A stretch of 64,000 nucleotides of DNA from an uncultured Bacteroidota bacterium (GTDB taxonomy: Bacteria; Bacteroidota; Bacteroidia; Flavobacteriales; Flavobacteriaceae), in NCBI GenBank assembly GCA_913062555.1, contig CAJXVU010000018.1:1-64000 (forward strand), read 5' to 3'. This document shows, in pieces, positions 53,677-62,100 of this stretch (its first letter is position 1; every line of letters begins with the position of its first letter). Both the position numbers and the translations under genes were made by a program. Under the pieces are notes generated by a model. That model made no database searches and had not been told where the DNA came from. It saw only the letters and a program-made list of their open reading frames with translations.

Positions 53677-54992
53677 GATTTTATGCCTTTATCTATATGT
53701 TGTTGTTGTTTGAACTCGTCGATTGTTCTTTGAATAGGAATTACTGGTAAAAAACGAATACAAAACGTTATAATTAAAAGAGCCATTGCTAATGTTGCAA
53801 AAGTGATTAGCCACTCGTGCAAACTTGGAAAATAGTGATGCCAAGATTCTGGCACCCCTTGAATTGGTAAAAATGGATGTAATAATGTAGGTGTAACTAT
53901 TACAAAGCGTTTCCACCAAGATCCAATAACAACAATTAAACCTATATAAAACATTGGACGCGGTTTACGTCCTTTTTTAAATAGTAATACTACTATTGGT
54001 AATATCAAACCAACGACTGTTACAAGCCAAAATATAACGGAATAGCTCCCTGTAAATAAGGTTTCTAAATGGATAGATTCTCCTTTCTTTGCTGTAAATA
54101 ATGGAATTAAATATTCATTAATATTGAAATATAAATAGGTTAAACAGGCTAATGCTAAAAATTTGCCGAGTTTATCAAAATGATAATCTGTAATATAGTT
54201 TTCTAGTTTTTTCGTTTTTCTAACAATATAAATAACAGTAACAAGTGCTCCGAGTCCAGCAACAAAGGCTCCTGAAATAAAGTAAGGAGCAAAATTTGTA
54301 CTGTCCCATCCTATTCTATAAGTTGTTGAAAACAACCAAGCGTCAATTGTTTGTAGTAAGAGACCAACAGGGATTATCATGATAGCGATAATTCTGATGG
54401 ATTTCTCTTGTAGTAATTTTTGTGCTTTACTTCCTGTCCAGTTTAATGATAATTTGCCATATAGTTTACTTAATCTTGGGTTCTTTTTTTCTAAGCGTTT
54501 TTTTAGTATTGCAAAATCTGGAAGTAATGGAAAATACAAGAGTAATAGACTAATTACAATATAGGTTGGGATTATTATAACATCCCAAGTTATTGGTGAT
54601 TGTAACCGAGCATGTATAAATAAGTTTAGTAATCGATCCGGTCTGGCCATGTCAATCATAATTGTGATTCCGGCCATTATAATTGCAGCTACAGAAATAA
54701 TTTCGGCAATTCGAACCAATGGAGTTCTCCAAGAATTATTCGTTAGTCTTAGAACCGCAACTGTAACTGAGCCTACAAAGCTTGTGGCTACAAAAAAAAC
54801 AAAGTTTGAAATATAAATTCCCCAAAGCGCATAATCACGCATGTTAGTCACTTCTTGACCTTTTATGAGTTGATCTATATATGCGACGAGTCCAACAACT
54901 ATGATTACAATTAAGGAAATAATCCAAATAATATCTTTCTTGCTGAATTCTTTTGGAACTAAGTCCCTAATTATTTTTTCATGTGTTTCCAT
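53673..54992 (-). CDS. NrfD/PsrC-family membrane quinol protein
   Basis: A 439-residue integral membrane protein of the NrfD (polysulfide-reductase membrane subunit) family with about ten helices. It shares with ActC the SLNWTGS-like and WWKRFVIVTPTLLHPFLP-like segments. Such subunits bind a quinol and exchange electrons with a periplasmic Fe-S partner. The Fe-S gene precedes it by 2 nt. Distinct from ActC and ActF in length and in lacking their soluble tails. Confidence 0.9.
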   Translation of the reverse strand: METHEKIIRDLVPKEFSKKDIIWIISLIVIIVVGLVAYIDQLIKGQEVTNMRDYALWGIYISNFVFFVATSFVGSVTVAVLRLTNNSWRTPLVRIAEIISVAAIIMAGITIMIDMARPDRLLNLFIHARLQSPITWDVIIIPTYIVISLLLLYFPLLPDFAILKKRLEKKNPRLSKLYGKLSLNWTGSKAQKLLQEKSIRIIAIMIIPVGLLLQTIDAWLFSTTYRIGWDSTNFAPYFISGAFVAGLGALVTVIYIVRKTKKLENYITDYHFDKLGKFLALACLTYLYFNINEYLIPLFTAKKGESIHLETLFTGSYSVIFWLVTVVGLILPIVVLLFKKGRKPRPMFYIGLIVVIGSWWKRFVIVTPTLLHPFLPIQGVPESWHHYFPSLHEWLITFATLAMALLIITFCIRFLPVIPIQRTIDEFKQQQHIDKGIKS

Positions 54993-54994
54993 AA

Positions 54995-55966
54995 CTATTC
55001 AGATTTCTCAACAGATTCAAATTCTTTAAAATCTTCTAAACCATCCTTGAAATCAACTAACCTGTCAACAGGAGGCAAATAATAAACACTTGGGGATGTT
55101 CCTAAGCTTTCCATTAATCTATAGCCGGATTTCTCTTCTAATAATTTGCTTAACCTAACGGTTTCATCCCCATTGGTAACCGTATCTTCATACTTGTCTC
55201 CAAAATAAAAGACACCATTTGGACAGGCTGAAACACAATGTGGTAGTTCTCCTTTATCAATAGCATGCGGACAAAAATCACATTTATCTACCGTGCCTTT
55301 AATGCTCGGCATTCCTGCATGTTCTGGTGATGGCATATGATTTGTCATTTCCATATTTAAAGTAACTTCTTGACCGGGTTCACCCCAATTAAAAACGCGT
55401 GTTGAATAGGGGCAAGCTGCCATACAAAACCGACAACCAATGCAGCGATCATTATCAATTAATACCAAACCGTCTTTTCTTTTAAAAGTGGCATCGACAG
55501 GACAAACGGTAACACAAGCTGGTTGATCACAATGCATACACATCATTGGCATCCAATAGGGGGCTGTATCCTGTTCTTCTTGCATCTTATAAACTTTAAG
55601 CCAAGCATTGTCACCAGTTATATAATGGTGTTTGTTACATGCATTTTGACATTTTAAAGCATTTTTGCATTTGGCGAGATCCACAACCATTACAAACTTT
55701 CGGTTTGCCATTCCTTCTCGAACATTGTATTTATCATCGTGCGATTGGGAGTGCTTAACTTCTACAACCTCCGAAGAGTCCACTTGAATTAATACCCCGT
55801 CGGTAGTCATTAATTCAATCGTTTCATCAGAATCAACAGTGGTTTTAGCGGTTAGTTTTGAATTTAATTTTGATAAACCAAAACCACCAATAGCCGTAGC
55901 TAGACCAATTTTCAGTCCCTTATTGAGGAATTTACGTCTTGAAGTTTTATTAGTATTTTCTTCCAT
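54995..55966 (-). CDS. Tat-exported four-cluster Fe-S protein (NrfC-like)
   Basis: A 323-residue periplasmic ferredoxin of the NrfC/PsrB/DmsB type. A Tat signal (TSRRKFLNK, Arg10-Arg11) is followed by a linker with an ELMTTDGVLIQVDSSEVVEV motif and then four cysteine groups: CKNALKCQNAC, CMHCDQPACVTVCP, CIGCRFCMAACP and CDFC...CVSACP, enough for four clusters. It would pass electrons between the NrfD quinol site and periplasmic cytochromes. No molybdopterin catalytic subunit, the normal partner, is encoded in the operon. Confidence 0.9.
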   Translation of the reverse strand: MEENTNKTSRRKFLNKGLKIGLATAIGGFGLSKLNSKLTAKTTVDSDETIELMTTDGVLIQVDSSEVVEVKHSQSHDDKYNVREGMANRKFVMVVDLAKCKNALKCQNACNKHHYITGDNAWLKVYKMQEEQDTAPYWMPMMCMHCDQPACVTVCPVDATFKRKDGLVLIDNDRCIGCRFCMAACPYSTRVFNWGEPGQEVTLNMEMTNHMPSPEHAGMPSIKGTVDKCDFCPHAIDKGELPHCVSACPNGVFYFGDKYEDTVTNGDETVRLSKLLEEKSGYRLMESLGTSPSVYYLPPVDRLVDFKDGLEDFKEFESVEKSE

Positions 55967-55987
55967 GATATGTTTGCATTAAAGAAA

Positions 55988-56248
55988 TTATAATTTTTTT
56001 CCCAGCCAATTGAGGAACATTTTATTTGACACTTTTTTGTTAACCACCTTGGACTTGTTCAACGTGCTTGTTTTAACCTTTACAGTTGAGCCGTCGGGTT
56101 TTAAAAGTGTTTGATAATCTTCATCAGTTTCAATAGGTGTTTGATTAATAATAGTATTACCAAAACCTAAAAAAGGGATTAAAAGTGAACCTCCTAATAT
56201 TGGCAAGATTCCTCTTCTTGATATAAATTTCTTATTCTTATGTTTCAT
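55988..56248 (-). CDS. Tiny Tat-signal protein of electron-transfer operon
   Basis: An 86-residue protein with a clear Tat signal (ISRRGILPILGG, Arg11-Arg12, hydrophobic to about 30) and a short basic mature part. The segment LLKPDGSTVKVKTSTLNKSKVV (read as about 48-69) has the same pattern as the linker of the downstream Fe-S protein (LMTTDGVLIQVDSSEVVEVK). There are no Cys or other cofactor residues, so Tat export implies it either travels with a folded partner or uses the signal as an anchor. The start at 56248 is chosen over 56275 because it begins just before the Tat motif. Confidence 0.7.
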   Translation of the reverse strand: MKHKNKKFISRRGILPILGGSLLIPFLGFGNTIINQTPIETDEDYQTLLKPDGSTVKVKTSTLNKSKVVNKKVSNKMFLNWLGKKL

Positions 56249-56320
56249 TGTATCGTGAATAAAACAGTAGATCAAAATAATTATGAGACACTAATATTTT
56301 GTGCTACGGTATTGGTTAAA

Positions 56321-57184
56321 TTAGAAATTATAGTTTCTTGTTATATTAAATCCAATTAAGTATTGTGCTTTATTGCCTTCTAAACCAGTGTGTTTATTGT
56401 TAAACATGTAGTTTTTTTGAGGTACAATTCCAAAGTAATTTGTTGCAAATATTTGAAATGTATGTGCTGATGTGCCAAACTCTAATCCAAAACTTAACCC
56501 AGGATGTGGATTATCTTTTATGAATTTAGTTAGAGGCTGACTATAATCTACAATTACAGATGTTTGGGAGCTAATTTTATAACGTCCCCCAATAGCAATA
56601 GCGACCATATCATTTCTCATTGTTTTTGCCACGACGTTAAAGTGTGAAATACTTGGTGCGACTTGTAATGAAAAATTAGGACTAAAACGGCGTGCAATGA
56701 TCAGTTGATTGAAAAATGAATATCGATCAGAGGTATGTCTAAAGTGACCTTGATTTTTTTGACGGCCATCAATTACAAAATTCCCATAATAAGTAACACT
56801 AACAGGTATTTTATTTGATCGTGTTTGACGTAGTAATGCGACTTTCCAATTAAAATCTTGAAGCCGATTATCTTTTGTTGTTCCATATCCAATAGTTAGC
56901 CTATCATGCAATCCATAAGTAAGTCCAATTCTGATATTTGAATAGGACCAAAATCCTGCCAAATCATTAGTGCCTCCATTTATCTCACCAAAGCGGTGAG
57001 CCATTTGTATTTCTAATGTGTTTTTGTTGAAAAGCACATTAGTAGGGTTGTCTATAAGAAAAGAACTTTCAAATGCTGGTCGTTCCGGTTTTTCTTTAAT
57101 AATGGTGTCTTTAACTTTTTCTTGAGATAAAGAGAGCAAAGGAATTATTAAAAAAACGAAAAATAATATTTTATAAATTTTCAT
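56321..57184 (-). CDS. Predicted outer-membrane beta-barrel (DUF5777-like)
   Basis: A 287-residue protein with a signal peptide (about 1-20) and a C-terminal run of alternating hydrophobic strands ending in NFNITRNYNF, as expected for an outer-membrane barrel. Residues such as HRFGEINGGTNDLAGFWSYSNIRIG and YGLHDRLTIGYGTTKDN (cited as fragments) fit the DUF5777 barrel family that neighbours cytochrome genes in Bacteroidota. In this operon it may carry or shelter haem proteins at the outer membrane. The start at 57184 gives the signal peptide; 57232 would overlap the upstream cytochrome. Confidence 0.75.
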   Translation of the reverse strand: MKIYKILFFVFLIIPLLSLSQEKVKDTIIKEKPERPAFESSFLIDNPTNVLFNKNTLEIQMAHRFGEINGGTNDLAGFWSYSNIRIGLTYGLHDRLTIGYGTTKDNRLQDFNWKVALLRQTRSNKIPVSVTYYGNFVIDGRQKNQGHFRHTSDRYSFFNQLIIARRFSPNFSLQVAPSISHFNVVAKTMRNDMVAIAIGGRYKISSQTSVIVDYSQPLTKFIKDNPHPGLSFGLEFGTSAHTFQIFATNYFGIVPQKNYMFNNKHTGLEGNKAQYLIGFNITRNYNF

Positions 57185-57201
57185 GTCTTTGTTCTTTATT
57201 G

Positions 57202-57585
57202 TTAATTGTCTAAAGCGCCTTGGTTTATCCAAGCTTTCACTAAATTAATTTTAGCATCTGACCATTGTGATCCTGGAGGCATTAATGAAACACCGTCCAA
57301 ACCTAGTAGGGATTTATAAAGGATGCTTTCTTCGGCATTATTTGGAATAACAAATCCATTTAAAAGATTATCATATGATACGTCTTCTCGTAGATCAGGT
57401 GGTTCATTGCCATTGTGACATCCTACACATTGAGCCCATAAAGGATTGATATCGTTTTGATAGGATATGTTTTCAAGATTGTCTTCATCTTCACTGACAG
57501 GTTCGTAAATTGATTCGTAATAACAAGAGCTTACAAATAGGGATATTGTTATTAGTATTAATAATTGAAATAGCTTTTTCATCAT
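57202..57585 (-). CDS. Cytochrome c lipoprotein
   Basis: A 127-residue monohaem cytochrome c with a lipoprotein signal (FVSSC, lipidated Cys21) and haem site CVGCH (Cys53, Cys56, His57) in the LWAQCVGCHNGNEPPDL context. The Met in SLMPPG is the likely sixth ligand. The PPDLR and LMPPG pattern belongs to the planctomycete/Bacteroidota-type short cytochromes. It is probably outer-membrane bound and sits between the haem-domain lipoprotein and the barrel. The second Met (57582) could be the true start. Confidence 0.85.
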   Translation of the reverse strand: MMKKLFQLLILITISLFVSSCYYESIYEPVSEDEDNLENISYQNDINPLWAQCVGCHNGNEPPDLREDVSYDNLLNGFVIPNNAEESILYKSLLGLDGVSLMPPGSQWSDAKINLVKAWINQGALDN

Positions 57586-57617
57586 TAAAAGTTTTAATTT
57601 AAAAGAGGCCTAAATAT

Positions 57618-57658
57618 TTCTGTAATAGTGCAGAGAGATACACTGCACTATTACAGAA
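57618..57658 (-). other. Strong intercistronic hairpin after the haem-domain gene
   Basis: A 16-bp perfect stem (57618-57633 with 57643-57658) and a 9-nt loop begin 7 nt after the stop of the haem-domain gene. No long T tract follows on the minus strand, so it more likely stabilises the 5' mRNA or attenuates partly than fully terminates. It would give the first gene more product than the rest of the operon. Confidence 0.6.
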
Positions 57659-57664
57659 GAGATA

Positions 57665-58918
57665 TTAGTTTTGAATTTCTAAGGTTAAGAAATTTGATTG
57701 TGCGTGACCAATAGCGGCATTGTTGAAAATTGTAAGGCCAAAAGCCATGCTTTCTCCAGGATTAAATACAGCATCTGTTGGATCGCCAGTATTTAGTTTT
57801 CTTTTAATTTCAATTTGCCAACCAGATCCTACATGGATTGCTCTAACTTGTGTATCGGTACGGTATGTACTACCAGCTCCAGCTGGATTAATGTATACAC
57901 TTGGGAATCGTTTAACACCAAATCCTTGTGAGTATGCTACGAGGTTGTCATTAGGGTCAATGGTATCTCCATTATTTAAAGTTAAAACACCATCAGCGGC
58001 AACACCAGTAACTAATTGAGCAGTTCCATCTGCAATTTGTGAGTCCGTAATCCAAAAGTATTCTTCCATGTTTTTAATTACATATTTTGGACCTTTTAAT
58101 CCGGTGTTAGGATCTGTAAATGAATTGGTCCCATACATTTTATCACCTTCATCTGTTTTTCTACCGTTTGCAGAAGCATAACCTTCGTCATCTTCATATT
58201 GAATATAGCCATCGTCAACAGATTGTGACAATACATTTCTATTTCGTTTCCAGTGCCAGAAATCTACTAATTCACCATCATTAGCCATATAATGTCTCGT
58301 AACTTTTTCTCCGGGTTGAGGATCGGCTAAACCACCATGACAGGTAATAGTACAGGTTCCATTTGCCCATCCTGCAGGGACATTCCCGTTGCCGTCTTTT
58401 ATAGGAAACATGAATGAAAACTTATCTTCATACCATTTGTCATTTTTGTGATTTGCATATTTGTTTTCCCCTTTCCAGGTGTTTGTTGACGGATCGAAAA
58501 ACCAAGATTGTCGGTCTCTACTATCGGTGTCGTCTTCATATTCAAAAAGCAAATAAAGATATTCACCATCATGACCACCTCTTAATGAATATTTGTAGCT
58601 TTCACCAGTATAAGGATCCATTAGATCAGTAGGCTCTACTGAAAGATCGCCATTGCTTGAGCCATTTAAGGTTATCATTCTGTCTCCAGCAGCCAATACT
58701 GTGGCTCTGTTTACAAGAGGTTGTGCTTCTGCCCAAACCTCATCAATTTCACCATCAAAAACTGGTGGAGCTGTTGTAAACTTTTTAACGAGTAGTACAT
58801 TAGAGCTTTCTCCAATTCCTGGATCGATAGTAACGTACTCAGCGTCGTCGTGAGTACAGCTTGTGATAGATACTAAAGAAACTAGCATCAATAACGAAGT
58901 TAATTTTATTGTTTTCAT
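57665..58918 (-). CDS. Ethylbenzene-dehydrogenase-gamma-like haem lipoprotein
   Basis: A 417-residue lipoprotein (SITSC, Cys21) with a beta-rich domain that resembles the haem b-binding gamma subunit family of ethylbenzene dehydrogenase and related Mo enzymes (PVFDGEIDEVWAEAQPL, EYLYLLFEYEDDTDS, WYEDKFSFMF; C-terminal QIEIKRKLNT and FGLTIFNNA). It also contains Cys189-x3-Cys193-His194 (CTITCHGG), a CxxxCH arrangement rather than normal CxxCH, which may hold a c-type haem. It is the first gene of the eight-gene operon and is expected on the periplasmic or outer-membrane face. Substrate is unknown and family assignment is by motif reading. Confidence 0.7.
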   Translation of the reverse strand: MKTIKLTSLLMLVSLVSITSCTHDDAEYVTIDPGIGESSNVLLVKKFTTAPPVFDGEIDEVWAEAQPLVNRATVLAAGDRMITLNGSSNGDLSVEPTDLMDPYTGESYKYSLRGGHDGEYLYLLFEYEDDTDSRDRQSWFFDPSTNTWKGENKYANHKNDKWYEDKFSFMFPIKDGNGNVPAGWANGTCTITCHGGLADPQPGEKVTRHYMANDGELVDFWHWKRNRNVLSQSVDDGYIQYEDDEGYASANGRKTDEGDKMYGTNSFTDPNTGLKGPKYVIKNMEEYFWITDSQIADGTAQLVTGVAADGVLTLNNGDTIDPNDNLVAYSQGFGVKRFPSVYINPAGAGSTYRTDTQVRAIHVGSGWQIEIKRKLNTGDPTDAVFNPGESMAFGLTIFNNAAIGHAQSNFLTLEIQN

Positions 58919-58988
58919 AATTATATATGTTTGGGTTTTAATAGTCTTAATTATTTGTTAAAATTAGTGGGTAATTAGAGATTAAAGC

Positions 58989-59002
58989 ATGATAAAGATC
59001 AT
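58989..59002. promoter_or_regulatory. FNR/CRP-like palindrome upstream of electron-transfer operon
   Basis: ATGAT-AAAG-ATCAT is a perfect 5-4-5 inverted repeat that matches the FNR box TTGATnnnnATCAA at 8 of 10 fixed positions. It lies 70 nt before the start of the haem-domain gene and 127 nt before dnaE. No TAnnTTTG element is seen for the minus-strand operon, which would suit activator dependence. Could be chance in AT-rich DNA. Confidence 0.35.
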
Positions 59003-59129
59003 AGATGACTTTATTTTTCGTACAGTTTTAGATTGAAGTTTTAAGGTGATTGTTCATAAGTTTAAATACTTAATAAAAGATATTATCCTTATTTTTATCG
59101 TTCTTATTTATAGAGAATAAAACACCTTT

Positions 59130-62100
59130 ATGTATTTAATTTTCGATACCGAAACTACGGGATTGCCTAAGCGTTGGAAGGCTCCAATTAGCGATACTGA
59201 TAATTGGCCACGCTGTATACAAATAGCTTGGCAATTGCATGATGCTATGGGGAATTGTGTGGAGCATCAAGATTATTTGGTGCAACCGGAAGGATTTAAT
59301 ATTCCATATGATGCTGAGAAAATACATGGAATTTCTACCGAATTAGCCCAAGAGCAAGGTATTCCTTTGAGAGAGGTTTTAGAAAAATTTAATGAGGCTT
59401 TAAGGAAAGCTAAGTTTGTTGTAGGTCAAAATGTTGGTTTCGATTTAAATATCATGGGTTGTGAATATTTTAGAGAAGAACTGGAGTCCCCTTTATTAGA
59501 ACTCCCAATTTTAGATACCTGTACTGAGAAAACGGCCTTACTTTGTCAAATTCCAGGAGGTCGTGGTGGTAAATTCAAATTGCCGACATTAACCGAATTA
59601 CACCAGTATCTATTTGGAAAAGCTTTTGGTGATGCCCATAATGCCACTGCCGATGTTGAGGCAACAACGCGTTGCTTTTTAGAATTAATTAGACGACAAG
59701 AATTTTCTAAAGAACAACTTGATGTAGAACCAGAGTATTTTAAAAATTTCTCTGAAAAGCATCCAGCCGAAGTTCAACTCATCGGGTTAAAGCATATTAA
59801 CTTAAAAAAGGCCTCGGCAAAAATAAATGAGCGCCTTCAAAAAGAACAATCTAAAAGTGATGTTACCCAGGCTATTGATACTGCCGATATTGAAAAATTA
59901 AATGCCGTAGATTATGTACACCTTCATAATCATTCTCAGTTTTCAATTCTTCAGTCAACCATTAGTGTCAAGGATTTGGTGGCAGTTGCCGCCAAACAAG
60001 ACATGCCGGCAGTTGCTTTAACAGATCATGCCAATATGATGGGGGCCTTTCATTTTGTAAAGGAGGTAAAGAATCATAATAGAGGAGTAAAAGCTGAGAA
60101 CGAAGCGGCTATTGGACGCGGGGAAGAAGCAACAGCCAAAGAAATAAAGCCAATTTTGGGCTGTGAATTTTTTGTTTGCGAGGATCATACCAATAAGTCT
60201 CAAAAAGATTATGGTTATCAAATTGTAATGCTAGCTAAAAACAAAAATGGCTATCAAAACTTGGCAAAAATGTCGTCAATTGCATATACTAAAGGCTTTT
60301 ATTATGTGCCGAGAATAGATAGAGCTGTTATTGAGGAATACAAGGAAGATATTATTGTTCTTACAGGAAATTTATATGGTGAAGTACCAAGTAAAATATT
60401 AAATGTAGGTGAAAACCAAGCAGAAGAGGCATTGTTATGGTGGAAAGACCAATTTGGAGATGATCTTTATATTGAGCTCATGCAACATGGACAGGAAGAT
60501 GAAGACCGAACAAATCCGGTTTTAATTAATTTTGCCAGAAAGCATGATGTAAAATTAATTGCTTCAAACAACACCTATTATGCACAAAAAGAAGATGCCA
60601 ATGCTCATGATATTTTATTATGTGTTAAAGATGGGGAGAAGCAGGCAACACCAATAGGAAGAGGACGAGGTTATCGTTTCGGCTTACCAAATCAGGAATA
60701 TTATTTTAAGTCTTCAGTAGAAATGAAAACGCTTTTTAAGCGTACTCCAGAAGCCATTATTAATATTCAAGAAGTCGTCGATAAAATCGTACCCTATGAA
60801 TTGGCTAGAGACGTTTTACTTCCAAAATTTGATATTCCCGATGAATTCGCACATGAAGAAGATCAAACTGATGGCGGTAAGCGGGGTGAAAATGCCTTCT
60901 TAAAACACCTGACTTATGTAGGCGCAAAAAAACGATATGGAGAAATCACTGAAGAAATTAAAGAACGTCTCGATTTTGAGCTAAGTGTAATTGAAAATAC
61001 GGGATATCCTGGATATTTTCTAATTGTTGAAGATTTTATTCGCGAAGCGCGAAACATGGATGTGAGTGTTGGTCCAGGACGTGGATCGGCGGCAGGATCG
61101 GTGGTCGCCTTTTGTTTGTGGATTACCAATATTGACCCCTTGAAGTATAATTTGCTTTTTGAGCGTTTCTTGAATCCCGATCGTGTGAGTATGCCCGATA
61201 TTGATATTGATTTTGATGATGAAGGTCGGAGTCGTGTCATGGATTATGTAATTGATAAATACGGATCTAGTCAAGTAGCACAAATAATTACCTATGGTAC
61301 GATGGCAGCGAAATCGTCAATTCGAGATACGGCGAGAGTTTTAGATTTACCGCTCCATGATGCCGATAGAATTGCCAAGCTTGTTCCATTAATGGCTAAG
61401 CTGAATAAGATTTTTGGTGTCGATGAAAAAGTGCTGAAGACGAAGTTTAGAGCTGATGATTTAGAAAAAATCAACCAACTTTTAAACTTGGCAGAAGGTG
61501 AAGACCTGGAAGCCGAAACTATAAATTTGGCTCGAACCCTAGAAGGATCGGTTAGAAATACTGGAATCCATGCCTGTGGTGTAATTATTACCCCAGATGA
61601 CATTACCAAGTTCGTTCCGGTCGCCACGGCAAAAGATTCAAACTTGTATGTGACCCAGTTTGATAACTCTGTGGTTGAGGATGCGGGCTTGTTAAAAATG
61701 GATTTCTTGGGATTAAAGACCTTAACTTTAATTAAGGATACCGTAAAAATTGTAAAGGCAAAGCACGATGTGTTGCTCGATCCAGAAAATTTCCCATTAG
61801 ATGACGTAAAAACTTATGAGCTGTTTCAGCGTGGCGAAACGGTTGGAGTGTTTCAATACGAATCTCCTGGAATGCAGAAGCATATGAAGGACCTTAAACC
61901 AACGGTTTTTGATGATTTAATTGCAATGAATGCGCTGTATCGCCCTGGACCGATGGAATATATCCCGAGTTTTATTAAACGGAAACATGGCGATGAAGAA
62001 ATAGAATATGACCTTCCAGCGATGGAAGAGTATCTCAAGGAAACCTACGGAATTACGGTATATCAGGAGCAAGTAATGTTACTTTCTCAAAAATTGGCCG

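Noticed and set aside
60914-61627. Overlapping minus-strand frames inside dnaE
   Set aside because: Shadow frames in a well-conserved polymerase palm region; no independent features.
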